This document shows positions 1 to 8,430 of a stretch of DNA of 27,790 bases, piece by piece. The position numbers and the translations under genes are program-made. The notes beneath the pieces were generated by a model. It saw nothing but the letters and a program-made list of their open reading frames with translations, did no database searches and was not told the origin of the DNA. Source of the DNA: CAUZFZ01 sp963579025 (GTDB lineage: Bacteria; Planctomycetota; Planctomycetia; Planctomycetales; Planctomycetaceae); contig CAUZFZ010000143.1 of NCBI GenBank assembly GCA_963579025.1, positions 1 to 27,790 on the forward strand, read 5' to 3'. Within the stretch, counting starts at the first letter, position 1, and every line of letters begins with the position of its first letter.

Positions 1-97
1 GACTCTGCCGTCGCCCCTGCCGGGGCTCATTGAAGCTCTCACCGCTTGTTTCCCGGGGTTGAAACCCCGGGCTACTCGCCTTTGCCCCTGCCGGGGC
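1..97. repeat. GC-rich palindromic repeat cluster
   Basis: The 14-bp palindrome GCCCCTGCCGGGGC occurs twice as a direct repeat (13-26 and 84-97). Between the copies lies a perfect inverted repeat, CCCGGGG-TTGA-ACCCCGGG-like, at 52-71. No coding frame is supported here. Palindromes of this composition are dispersed in planctomycete spacers, and their function is unknown. The cluster lies downstream of the minus-strand gene that ends at 212. Confidence 0.7.
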
Positions 98-120
98 AGC
101 AAAACTGTGCAACTTCAAAA

Positions 121-170
121 AGCGCAAGCGAGTGAGCCGATTGTGACATGGCGGTTCACTCGCTTGCGCT
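121..170. repeat. Dispersed palindrome, copy 1 (AGCGCAAGCGAGTGA family)
   Basis: The arms 121-138 and 153-170 are inverted repeats with one mismatch around a 14-nt loop. The core AGCGCAAGCGAGTGA recurs in a second copy at 8339-8398. Both copies sit 30-45 bases beyond the stop codon of a PSCyt2/PSD1 gene. It could act as a transcription-ending or RNA-stabilising hairpin, or be a small mobile repeat. There is no U-tract of canonical length. Confidence 0.8.
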
Positions 171-211
171 TCGGGCTCGTCTTCTTGCGACATTACACTG
201 GGCTCGCGGCT

Positions 212-1819
212 CTAATGATTCCAACTGAATTCCGGTGAGTTCAGTAACGCCCAGAAGATGTCCTCGACGATCGTGTCACGCGCATCGCCTGTTCGATCAC
301 CGAGCATTTCCAGAAAGTGTGCATTCTCAGCCGCAGTCGGTCGCCGAGAGACGCAGATCAGATAGGCCGTCTCGACGACGTCTTTACTCGTCTCGCACAT
401 GCCAGAGACACGTCCGCCCGCGGAGAACCAGTCGGACTTGATCGACTCGCGCGTCATCTCGCCGTTCATGCGAAGCAGAGCCTGCGGAATCGTGCCCGAA
501 CGTTCCACGAGTTCCTGATCGCCCAGGTCGCCATAGGCCTTGACGAAATTCTGCTCACTGAAGAATCGTCTCGCTCGCACGAACAAGTGAGAGTTCTGAT
601 CGATCGTCTGCACAAACTGCGCCTGCATCATCGAACCAATGACCTGCTCGGGCCGTAACCGCGTCATGGGAAACAGTGCCCACGTCTCGTCGAGCAATGC
701 CAGTTCGTCTTCATCCTCCGACGGATAATCGCTGCCCAGACCATATGGCCTGGACGCCGCTATCACCTGAATCAACCTGCGGAGGTCGCAATCGTGCTGT
801 CGGAAATCGTCAGCGAGAATGTCCAGCACGTCGCGCTGATCGGCTTCCGGCGGGTCGCCCATGTCGTCGACCGGAGCAATGTACGGGCGTCCGAACATCA
901 AACCCCAGACGCGATTGGCGATGGCTCGGTCAAATCGACGGTTCTGTTCGTGCGTCAGCCAGACAGCGAACTTCTCGCGAGGTGATCCTTCGTTCGGCAG
1001 CAGGTCGGGTTGGAACGGTACCGACGGATCAACTTCTCGATCTTCCAGAGTTTCGCTGTCCTGCAACGTGTACCTGCGGCCCGGCTTGTCGTGCACACCA
1101 AGTCCGACTTCGACCTCACCAAACTGAGCTGCCAGCCCCTCGAACTGTGATTGCGTCCACTCAGCGAAGAAATGGTCGTGACACTGCGCACAATCCAGAC
1201 TCTGTCCCAGAAACGACCGGGCCGAACGCGCCGCCAGCACGTTCAGGTCAAGCTCGCCGTTGGCTTGAGTCGCCGTGATGAAATTCGAGGCAGGGTCGCC
1301 TGTCCACAGCCCTTCGGCGGTGACCATTTTTCGAACAGTGCTGTCGTACGGTTCGTTCGTGGCAAGTTGTTCGCTGAGCCACTTCACGAAACGGTCTCGT
1401 CGAAAAATGATGAACGGACCGTTCTCGACACCCACGTAACAACGAGCCAGTCGCTCGGCGAAGTAGTCGGCGTAACGAGGATCTTCGAGATAGCGAATCG
1501 TCCAGCGCTTCATTCGATCGGGCCCGTCGTCGTGCTCGAACTGCCGAATCTCTTCGAGCGACGGAATCGTGCCCATCAGCGACAACGACAGCCGCCGCAG
1601 CATCAGCATGTCGTCAGCTCGAGCGGCTGGCTGCAGTTCCAGCTCGACCCAGCGCGGCTGAAAGAACTCGTCCACCTGTGTGACGACGGCCGCGAGATCG
1701 TTCTCGACGTATACGTTTGCGGCCGGATTCGCCGAGACGTCACCTGGTGGCTGGATGGCCCAGAAGCACAGGGCCACGACGGCAGCCACGATGATTGCGG
1801 GAACGACTCGAATTCGCAT
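212..1819 (-). CDS. PSCyt2/PSD1 (DUF1549-DUF1553) protein, exported or anchored
   Basis: This is a 535-residue protein. It starts with an N-terminal hydrophobic segment (about residues 5-22, signal peptide or anchor), so it probably acts outside the cytoplasm. Residues about 45-245 match PSCyt2/DUF1549, including the heme-type motif CAQCHDH near residue 210. The PSD1/DUF1553 part starts around residue 280 with the 'RAIANRVWGLMFGRP' block and ends in the characteristic NSPEF..NH tail. These families are strongly associated with planctomycetes. Their biochemical role is not established, although a c-type cytochrome or surface function is usually inferred. The ATG at 1819 is preceded by GGAG at good spacing. 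No DUF1501 partner gene, often next door in this phylum, is visible here. The protein is short for the family because it lacks the N-terminal PSCyt1 and WD40 parts seen in the 8431-13182 gene. Confidence 0.92.
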   Translation of the reverse strand: MRIRVVPAIIVAAVVALCFWAIQPPGDVSANPAANVYVENDLAAVVTQVDEFFQPRWVELELQPAARADDMLMLRRLSLSLMGTIPSLEEIRQFEHDDGPDRMKRWTIRYLEDPRYADYFAERLARCYVGVENGPFIIFRRDRFVKWLSEQLATNEPYDSTVRKMVTAEGLWTGDPASNFITATQANGELDLNVLAARSARSFLGQSLDCAQCHDHFFAEWTQSQFEGLAAQFGEVEVGLGVHDKPGRRYTLQDSETLEDREVDPSVPFQPDLLPNEGSPREKFAVWLTHEQNRRFDRAIANRVWGLMFGRPYIAPVDDMGDPPEADQRDVLDILADDFRQHDCDLRRLIQVIAASRPYGLGSDYPSEDEDELALLDETWALFPMTRLRPEQVIGSMMQAQFVQTIDQNSHLFVRARRFFSEQNFVKAYGDLGDQELVERSGTIPQALLRMNGEMTRESIKSDWFSAGGRVSGMCETSKDVVETAYLICVSRRPTAAENAHFLEMLGDRTGDARDTIVEDIFWALLNSPEFSWNH

Positions 1820-1954
1820 GGGGAGCTCCAGAGCCAGAGAGCATTCCAGCCGGCAGCGAGATTACTCGGGCACAGAAACAATTGTTTCAGGAATTCCCGT
1901 TGGATCAAGCGGTCCCGGCAAAGCCAACTGTTCTGTTTGCTTGCTTGATTGTTC

Positions 1955-4444
1955 TCATGCCTCTGCCCGCCGAAACGTGATGCAGTCGCCGGTCCATTCG
2001 AATCGCTTCGAGGCAATCGACGATTCGAACGAGCCCTCCGGTCGATCGAGTTCGATTGTGATCAGACTTTCGTCAGAGCGAGTCGGGCCAAGTTCGATGC
2101 GCAGGTATTCGAACAGCGACCGATCGTGAACGGCAACGAACAATTGACGCCCCCGCGGCGGAGCGTCCCGCGCAATCGCCTTCAGCACAGCGGCCAGCTG
2201 CATGACATGCACGTCGTCCATGTTCTGCACAGGATCGTCGAGAATCATCAGCCGGTGGACAGGGCTCTCGATCACATTCAGTGCCAGGAACAGACTGAGC
2301 GCAGCGGTGTTGAGGTTGCCCGTACTCAGGACGGCCGCCAGATCAGGAAACTCGATCTTGCCGGCGACAGCAGCACTCATCTGCGTTGACAGTTTTCCGT
2401 AGGCAACCTTCGGCGGTGTGAGCTGCGGATGAAATGATTCGCTGAGAACCAGCCGCTCGAACAGATCACGCCAGAGACGGTTCAGTGTGCCGCTGAAGAC
2501 TCGGTTGACGACTTCGGCCTTCGTGCTGGCGGCCTGTTTTTTTACTTCTCTACCGGCTGCGAGCATTTGCTTCGCGTCGTTCACCGCGACCGTCAGCCGG
2601 TCGCATTGCGTCGCACACGTTTCAAGCTGCTGATGCAATGCGGTCAAGTGCTTTGCGGTCGAGCACGCCGACTGCATCAGTTCCGCGTATTGCTTGAGCG
2701 TCGCGTGCTGCTCATCCGCGATCTGTGCTTCGTCGGCGATCTGCTTTCCACTGTGGTTGACGCGATCAATCAGCGACATTGGCTCTTCCGACGGCTCGAT
2801 CCCCGCCAGCGTCTCAATCGCGCTGACTCGACTCCGAAAGGCATCGAGTTGCTCTCGGCTGGATTCCGTCGCCGGCAGTTCAGCGCGGCATTCGCGTTCC
2901 CGAGTCACGACGTCACGAAACCTCTTCCACGTGTCGTCGAGAGCTGCAAATTGCCGGGCCGCACCATCCAGCACGGCAACCCTCTGCTCGGCTTTCCCAC
3001 GGGGCTCGGCCGCCTGGTCGACTGACTGTTTCCGCTGTTCAAGTCGGCCGAGAACGTTCTCACGTTTCGTCTGCAGATCGACCATTGATTGCAACAGCGA
3101 ACTCTCATCGTTCAGTTCGGTCAGCTTGCCATCAATATGGTCGTGCAGAGATTGTTGGCCTGTTTCGGAAAAATCGCGATCACACACCGGGCAAATCTCT
3201 CCCGCTGTGTGATTGAGCATGATCTGCAGTGCTTCCAGCAACGACCGCGTGGCGGACTGCTCCCGAGAAACGCGGCTCGCCAGCAAGTCCCATTCGTGAT
3301 TCAGTTGGTTGAGTTCGTTTTCGGTCGTCTGCCGCTCGGCTTCCGCGTGTTCATGAGTTGCGATGTCCACACGCGACTGCGCGAGTCGCTGTTTCACTGC
3401 GACAGCACAGCGTTCCCATTCGTGCTCAATGGCAGCCAGTGTGAGATCGGCGGTGTAGTCGTCACCAGCGGATTGCAGCGCCTCGGCCGCGGATTCGACC
3501 TGCGCGAGGAGTGCCGGGATCATCGTCGCGCGTTCGGCTTCCAGCGCGGCAAGCTGACCACGAAACTGATCCATCTCGGTCTGTGGGGGAAGATCCGCCT
3601 GGGTGATGTCCGTGTACAGCGTGCGCATCTGAGTCAGTGCGGCCTGCAGCGTCGCACATTGTGCGGCCTTGCCTGCAATCGCCTCAGACTCGACTGATTC
3701 CATTCGCCGCCGCAGTCCATCTTCTGTCCACGCCGCTTCCGGCCCGGCGCCGACCTCCGGGTGCTCTTCCAGAAACCGCTGACATGCCTTCACGGCAGTC
3801 GAACAAGCCTGTCTCTGTTCCACGATCCGATCTCTGAGACTGACGGCCTGTGCCTCGTGATGCTTCAGTGCCGCGAGAATCCGGCCCAGTTCCGGCACCG
3901 CTTTGCCCGCCGACCGGATGTCTTTGACGAAATCGAGTCCGGATTCCAGATGCTCGAGAACATCCAGGTCGAGCAGCTCGCGAATGAATGAGATGAGCGG
4001 TGGTTCACGATGTCTGGGCTGCGTCGTCTGGTACAACTCGAGCAGTCGGGACAGGCGATTTTGCGATAGGTAACAGCGTTCCCGGAATGCATCGACATGC
4101 TGTTTCTTCAGCGGTCCTTCGCGCAGGATCCGGCCGGATCGCTGCGGAGACGGCAAGGATGCGGACTGCTCATGCCGCTTCCCATCGTGGTCCAGAAACG
4201 CCACATCGACACCCGCGCCACGCACGCTGCGGTACCGCGTCAGGCAGGCCGGGTAACTCTCGTCGAAGCGGGACAGATCGGCGACGGAACCGGTCAGGCC
4301 GAGTTCCAGGGCCTGCAGCAGGCTGCTTTTCCCCACCGCGTTCTGTCCGTGTATCAGAACGACGTCCGCATCCAGGTCGATCGGCTTGGGTTCGCGAAAG
4401 GAGCGAAAGTCCCGGACGCGAAGCTGCAGCAGGCGGTCGATCAT
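1955..4444 (-). CDS. Rad50/SMC-like ATPase with zinc hook (Lamassu LmuB-like)
   Basis: This 829-residue protein has a split ABC-ATPase layout. The Walker A GQNAVGKSS is at residues 33-41, followed by a Q-loop-like segment (CYLSQNRLSRLL, about 124-135) and long coiled-coil arms (about 185-640). A CPVC zinc-hook motif is centred at 418-421. The C-terminal lobe has a signature-like LSTGNLNTAALSLFLAL (706-722), Walker B LMILDDPVQNMDD (732-744) and a switch histidine at 773. Asp occupies the position of the usual catalytic Glu (LDDP rather than LDEP), a variant familiar in RloC/PrrC-type ATPases. Its ATG lies inside the stop region of the 193-aa gene (ATGA overlap), so it is the third gene of a coupled operon behind a SIR2 protein. 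In Lamassu/ABC-3C systems such an ATPase is thought to sense or load on DNA and release the effector. The SMC-family call is firm; the Lamassu role is inferred from context. Confidence 0.93.
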   Translation of the reverse strand: MIDRLLQLRVRDFRSFREPKPIDLDADVVLIHGQNAVGKSSLLQALELGLTGSVADLSRFDESYPACLTRYRSVRGAGVDVAFLDHDGKRHEQSASLPSPQRSGRILREGPLKKQHVDAFRERCYLSQNRLSRLLELYQTTQPRHREPPLISFIRELLDLDVLEHLESGLDFVKDIRSAGKAVPELGRILAALKHHEAQAVSLRDRIVEQRQACSTAVKACQRFLEEHPEVGAGPEAAWTEDGLRRRMESVESEAIAGKAAQCATLQAALTQMRTLYTDITQADLPPQTEMDQFRGQLAALEAERATMIPALLAQVESAAEALQSAGDDYTADLTLAAIEHEWERCAVAVKQRLAQSRVDIATHEHAEAERQTTENELNQLNHEWDLLASRVSREQSATRSLLEALQIMLNHTAGEICPVCDRDFSETGQQSLHDHIDGKLTELNDESSLLQSMVDLQTKRENVLGRLEQRKQSVDQAAEPRGKAEQRVAVLDGAARQFAALDDTWKRFRDVVTRERECRAELPATESSREQLDAFRSRVSAIETLAGIEPSEEPMSLIDRVNHSGKQIADEAQIADEQHATLKQYAELMQSACSTAKHLTALHQQLETCATQCDRLTVAVNDAKQMLAAGREVKKQAASTKAEVVNRVFSGTLNRLWRDLFERLVLSESFHPQLTPPKVAYGKLSTQMSAAVAGKIEFPDLAAVLSTGNLNTAALSLFLALNVIESPVHRLMILDDPVQNMDDVHVMQLAAVLKAIARDAPPRGRQLFVAVHDRSLFEYLRIELGPTRSDESLITIELDRPEGSFESSIASKRFEWTGDCITFRRAEA

Positions 4445-5022
4445 GCGTTGTCTCCGTCGAGGCCGTCGTCCTCGTGTGCCGCGATCGTCGCTTCGATCTC
4501 GCGCTGCATCTGTTCCTGAACCATGCCCGCATTTTCGCCCGCGGCCGTCAGCAAAGACTTCATCAGCGAACTCTCGCCTTGTTGACCGAGGGCCTCACGC
4601 AGGAGTTCGATCGGTCGGGCAGTCGTTGATTGTGGAGTGGGAAACTCGATCGGCAGCAGCGGACGCAGAAAACGCTTGACCGAGTCAGGTTTGCAATCCG
4701 ACACCAGGATGACCCGACAGACGGTCGACAGTTCTTCGACCTGCGCGGGAACCAGGTCGTCGGCAATGACAACAGCGGCCAGAGGGCGTGTCGATCCGCT
4801 GCGCAGCATGACGGTCGAGAGTGCCCGCAGTCGGCTGACAACCGTGCCAATGTGGTGCCGGTCGGAAGTGGCGACGACGACCAGTCCCTCGCCGCCCAGT
4901 GGACCTTTCAGCACCGCGTCGAACTGGAAGTCGATGTCATCGACCATGACGAGCTGCGGCTGCTGCTCGTACCAGTCGTGCTCGCTCAGCAGGGCGATAA
5001 CCTGCTTCGAGACAGGATTCAT
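4441..5022 (-). CDS. 193-aa middle component of SIR2-SMC operon (LmuC-like)
   Basis: I recognise no named domain in this 193-residue protein. It has an alpha/beta-looking N-terminal half with strands such as QLVMVDDIDFQFDAVL and GLVVVAT (about residues 22-55). A helix (HIGTVVSRLRALSTVM) and further strands (LAAVVIADD, RVILVSD) follow. The C-terminal third is helical and Gln/Glu-rich. The D-(x)n-strand arrangement resembles a restriction-endonuclease fold, but the expected E-x-K catalytic pair is not evident, so an inactive version is possible. The gene overlaps its upstream neighbour (SIR2) and its downstream neighbour (SMC ATPase) by 4 bases each, which implies translational coupling and stoichiometric production. 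The size and the position between effector and ATPase fit the small subunit of Lamassu/ABC-3C systems. The role is inferred from context only. Confidence 0.85.
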   Translation of the reverse strand: MNPVSKQVIALLSEHDWYEQQPQLVMVDDIDFQFDAVLKGPLGGEGLVVVATSDRHHIGTVVSRLRALSTVMLRSGSTRPLAAVVIADDLVPAQVEELSTVCRVILVSDCKPDSVKRFLRPLLPIEFPTPQSTTARPIELLREALGQQGESSLMKSLLTAAGENAGMVQEQMQREIEATIAAHEDDGLDGDNA

Positions 5023-6797
5023 GGCAATGCCTCCATCAGCGCGTTCCGCAGAGTGTCGACAAGGGCATCCGGATCGTTGAGGGTCGCCGCCAGGTCCTGT
5101 AGCCAGATTTGTTTCGGCCCGGATGAAGAACGCGAATGCATCGGACGGGCAGGCGAATGGCGTCCGTGCCCGCCGTCGTTTCCGGTCGCATACGCAATGA
5201 CGGCGGGAACGTTGTGCGACGGATCGGTATATCCGTTTCTGTGCAGCTTCTCACTGCCGCAGCCATAGTCCGATAAAATGAACAGGCTGATACGCCGACC
5301 GGCCAGCAGCACTGAGAACTGCCCGTGACGACCGTCCGAACCGGTAGCCCGCTTCAATTCCCACTGACCGTTCCGCTGTCCTCGGAGAAGGGCACCGAGG
5401 AGAAGAAGAACTGAGCCGGCTCTCAACCGCGGATCGCGACGGACCCGTTCCGCGAACGCATTCACCGGGTTGTCGGATATTGCGTAGTACCCGAGGTCCG
5501 TTACCGGAACGATGTACTCCAGATACACACGCATGAACCGGGCCACCGCGAAAGCGACCTCATCGACGAGATTCCTCCACACACCGTAGCAATCACCCGG
5601 GTCGGCCAGCGCGTCGAAACGTTCGCACACGTATTGTCCCCACTCGTCGATTGCGTCGAGTAGAAACGGCATCCAATCAACGATCGGCGCCTCGTCTTCA
5701 CTGGCCGCGATGACTCGAACCTTCGTGAGCAAAGTCAGGATGAAGAGCGAACCAAGCAACGGTTTACCGTACAAATCGAGCGTTGCGTTCTCTTCGACAT
5801 CGATTGGCTGCCGTGCGTATTCCTCGCCGTGGATGTGTCGGAGCACTGTCCGCTGGGGCTGTCGCAACTCTGACTCCGCAAACAGGGCTCGAGGCGGGTC
5901 GATGGGCAGAGGCGGTTCCAGATCACTGAATGCCTTGAGCAACTCGAGCTGGAGATTCCAGTCCTGAACCGACAAGCCAAGAAACAATGTTGGCTTCTGT
6001 CTCAACGTCGTCCGGATCAATTCACGGACGGGCGCGCGATCCGGACTGCTGACCCAATTCTGAATCTCCGTTGTGGTTGCGATCATGTGGTCACGCCAGG
6101 TGACAGGGTCGCACCGCAGTCGACGCGCGCAGCCATGAATTTTCGTGAGCCGTGTTCTGACTGTTCCATCAATGTCGGCCGCACGTACGACCACCTGAAG
6201 CTCCGATGGCTGACCGTCACGCGCCTCTTCGTGCGCTCGTTCAATCAGGGGGTCCCAGTTCGCGGAAACAATCTCGGCAACAATCCCTTCCTCGATCAGC
6301 AGTGCCAGCAACCTGTGTTCCGCGTCGGGGTCGATAGTGTCGTCCCCGTAAACTCTGTCGAGGCCGAGGACATCGAGACTTAATGATTGCGGGGTCGTCC
6401 CCACGTAGACGGGGTTGTCGAGCACGTCCGAGTAGTTGTCGACAAGCAGGTCCAGCAACTGGTCAATATCGGGCCAGTCGGCGGGAATATCCCGCTGGCG
6501 TGTGGTGTCCGGCGACACGTGGACCAGTTCCAGCACACGATGCAGGCACAGCCGCCACGGGCAAGTGTCGTCAGAAAAGTTCGAACGCGTGTGCAGCTCA
6601 TGCAGCAATCGCAACAGCAGCTCTTTGAGATCCGGGAATCGTTCACGTGAGATTCCCGAGCCGATCCAGAATGCGAACTGGCCATCCAGAATGAACTGGA
6701 CCTGAGCGCCAAAATGGGCGGTCACGCGCTCGATGGCCTGAGTCAGTGTTGCGTCCGCGGCCCCCAATGTGTCGATCTCCGATTCGCACGGCTCCAC
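5019..6797 (-). CDS. SIR2-domain protein, probable NADase effector (LmuA-like)
   Basis: This is a 592-residue protein. A SIR2-type Rossmann domain spans about residues 25-330: the glycine turn FWIGSGIS (43-50), VSANWDPLIERA with the conserved Asn180, TKIHG with the candidate catalytic His221, and FLGLSVQDWN (272-281). All key positions are present, so NAD+ hydrolysis is plausible. In bacterial immunity such SIR2 domains deplete NAD+ and arrest infected cells. Residues about 350-592 form a C-terminal region that I do not recognise, possibly the part that docks on the SMC partner. It is the first gene of a three-gene coupled operon. The start is a GTG at 6797, directly after an in-frame stop at 6801-6803, so no longer form is possible. 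A strong Shine-Dalgarno-like AAGGAA followed by an ATG at 6828 exists in another frame (see findings). Confidence 0.9.
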   Translation of the reverse strand: MEPCESEIDTLGAADATLTQAIERVTAHFGAQVQFILDGQFAFWIGSGISRERFPDLKELLLRLLHELHTRSNFSDDTCPWRLCLHRVLELVHVSPDTTRQRDIPADWPDIDQLLDLLVDNYSDVLDNPVYVGTTPQSLSLDVLGLDRVYGDDTIDPDAEHRLLALLIEEGIVAEIVSANWDPLIERAHEEARDGQPSELQVVVRAADIDGTVRTRLTKIHGCARRLRCDPVTWRDHMIATTTEIQNWVSSPDRAPVRELIRTTLRQKPTLFLGLSVQDWNLQLELLKAFSDLEPPLPIDPPRALFAESELRQPQRTVLRHIHGEEYARQPIDVEENATLDLYGKPLLGSLFILTLLTKVRVIAASEDEAPIVDWMPFLLDAIDEWGQYVCERFDALADPGDCYGVWRNLVDEVAFAVARFMRVYLEYIVPVTDLGYYAISDNPVNAFAERVRRDPRLRAGSVLLLLGALLRGQRNGQWELKRATGSDGRHGQFSVLLAGRRISLFILSDYGCGSEKLHRNGYTDPSHNVPAVIAYATGNDGGHGRHSPARPMHSRSSSGPKQIWLQDLAATLNDPDALVDTLRNALMEALP

Positions 6798-7249
6798 GAT
6801 TCATCGTTAATCGGACTACGATACGCATGTTTCCTTCTCAGATCAACAAGGGCTCTCCGGTCAGCGTAGGGGGTCAATCGGGACGTGTGCCACAATGGGT
6901 CATCAGCGGGGATTTTTCCGGTTGAGCAGAGCACTGACGCTGCGCAACAGAATCCTGCGGCGCAAAGCTGCACGTTCAATCCGCGGATTCCGGCCAGAGA
7001 AGCGGTAACCCCGCCAACGCCGACTCTTCGAGCTAAGCCGCATACGTCGGATATCACGTTGACGATGGTTGTACGGTCGGTCCGATACATCCGAAGCCGG
7101 TTTCTCAGGCCGGTTGTTCCGCCGGTATCGATTACACGGCTCGATATCGCCTGGAACTCGACGCAGCACATCGACGGGCGGACACGTGGAATCACCGCAT
7201 GGATCGCCGCGGCACGGATCGAGCGACGCCAGCACAAAGGATTTTGAAC
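6798..7249. promoter_or_regulatory. Divergent intergenic region
   Basis: These 452 bases separate the divergent SIR2 operon and the secreted-protein gene, so both promoters must lie here. I cannot point to convincing -35/-10 boxes. On the minus strand, AAGGAA sits just before an ATG at 6828 that opens a frame other than the SIR2 frame. On the plus strand, AAAGGA at 7236-7241 serves the downstream gene. Small open frames in this stretch look like chance. Confidence 0.5.
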
Positions 7250-8203
7250 ATGCACTTTCAGCGGATGGCTTTGATGACACTGCTCACCGTGTTCGCGTGG
7301 AACACGACGCAGGCCCAGGTGGTGCCGGGAACGGGCATCAAGATCAATGATGTCGGTGACGACTTCGAGGACCCCGATTGGGTCTACATCCCCAACTGGC
7401 CCAAGGCCAGCCAGAATCTGGACGGAAACACCCGTCCAAATCTGGGCGTCTCGAAAAACAACCGCTGGTATGAGAGCGGCTACCGCGGTCAGCCGGACAT
7501 CATCCGTCGCGTTCCAACGCCGGCCGGCGGACTGCGGGGCAGTAAGGGTTCTTTGTTGTTGCGGACGCGATTCGCCGGAATTCCGGAGATGATCACTCGC
7601 AAGCAGCAGCAGGATGACTTCCTGGCCAACGTCAACGGCATCGTGGGAGCGATCCCGGTGCAGTACTCACCCAGCTTCGTTGTCCGTGTTTATCTTCCGC
7701 CGTTTGATCAGTGGGAGCAGCGAACCGGAGCAACCTTCGGCATCCGTGCTGATTGTGAAGGTCTGATGAAAGACGGGAAAGAACGCCGTGGGCTGTTCGG
7801 CATCAAACTTCCCGCCAAGCAAAAGGTCGACGCCTACTGGCCCGGTTTCTTCATTCAGTACAACTCGAAGAAGGACCCGCGGTTTGATCGTGATTCGGCT
7901 CTGGTGCTTGTCCGCTGTGACGAGCAGGGTCGTGATCTGTTCGGCCCGTACATCTTCGAGCCGGGCTGGTGGACATTCGGCATGTCCTTCACACCGGACA
8001 ACAAGGTGCACTATTACGCGAGCCCCGGTGTCGATCGGCTGACCAAAGCTGACTACATCACCTCGCAGCGACCGTACGGTGCGAAGACCCAGAAGATGGT
8101 CACGTTCTTCATGAACGTCGTGACGATGGACAATGGCCGTTCATGGTCAACACCGTGGATCATCGATGATCCCGAGGTGTACGCCCTGCGTCGCTGGTGG
8201 TAA
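7250..8203 (+). CDS. Secreted planctomycete protein of unknown function
   Basis: The chosen ATG (7250) has AAAGGA eight bases upstream and begins a 317-residue protein with a signal peptide (MALMTLLTVFAW core, probable cleavage after ...TTQAQ). The frame is open further upstream, to 7199, but that stretch lacks a ribosome site and would bury the signal peptide. The mature protein is rich in Trp, Tyr and Pro, with segments such as VPTPAGGLRGSKGSLLLRT and YIFEPGWWTFGMSFTPD. It resembles conserved planctomycete exported proteins whose overall pattern suggests a beta-sandwich, but I recognise no catalytic motif. It ends in a clean intrinsic terminator at 8233-8270 and is therefore likely monocistronic. 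The function is unknown. Confidence 0.88.
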   Translation: MHFQRMALMTLLTVFAWNTTQAQVVPGTGIKINDVGDDFEDPDWVYIPNWPKASQNLDGNTRPNLGVSKNNRWYESGYRGQPDIIRRVPTPAGGLRGSKGSLLLRTRFAGIPEMITRKQQQDDFLANVNGIVGAIPVQYSPSFVVRVYLPPFDQWEQRTGATFGIRADCEGLMKDGKERRGLFGIKLPAKQKVDAYWPGFFIQYNSKKDPRFDRDSALVLVRCDEQGRDLFGPYIFEPGWWTFGMSFTPDNKVHYYASPGVDRLTKADYITSQRPYGAKTQKMVTFFMNVVTMDNGRSWSTPWIIDDPEVYALRRWW

Positions 8204-8232
8204 GCCGACTCGCTGGCGTCAAATAAGAACGA

Positions 8233-8270
8233 AGCCCGGCTGGACATCGCGTCCAGCCGGGCTTTTTCTT
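8233..8270 (+). terminator. Intrinsic terminator of 7250-8203 gene
   Basis: A perfect 13-bp stem (8233-8245 paired with 8251-8263, AGCCCGGCTGGAC and its complement) with a 5-nt loop is followed by a T-rich tract (TTTCTTT). It lies 30 bases after the stop codon at 8203, in the plus orientation. Confidence 0.93.
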
Positions 8271-8338
8271 TCAGCGGGAGAGGCCGCAAGCGTGCGGCGA
8301 AGTCAATTCCAGTGCGGTTCAACATCGGCCTTCATACC

Positions 8339-8398
8339 AGCTCGAAGCGCAAGCGAGTGAACCTGTCGCACGGAATTCACTCGCTTGCGCTTCGAGCT
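8339..8398. repeat. Dispersed palindrome, copy 2 (AGCGCAAGCGAGTGA family)
   Basis: Perfect 23-bp arms (8339-8361 and 8376-8398) flank a 14-nt loop. The core is the same as in the copy at 121-170. It lies between convergent genes, 33 bases beyond the stop of the minus-strand PSCyt1-WD40-PSD1 gene, so it could form the 3' end hairpin of that transcript. Confidence 0.9.
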
Positions 8399-8430
8399 TG
8401 TATTGAGGCTGAAACTCGAATTGCTACAGC

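Noticed and set aside
1955..6797. Wadjet (JetABCD), SIR2-HerA or Thoeris assignment for the SIR2-SMC operon
   Set aside because: There is no JetA/JetB/JetD-like gene, no HerA-type hexameric ATPase and no TIR partner; the ATPase is a zinc-hook Rad50-like type, which points to Lamassu/ABC-3C.
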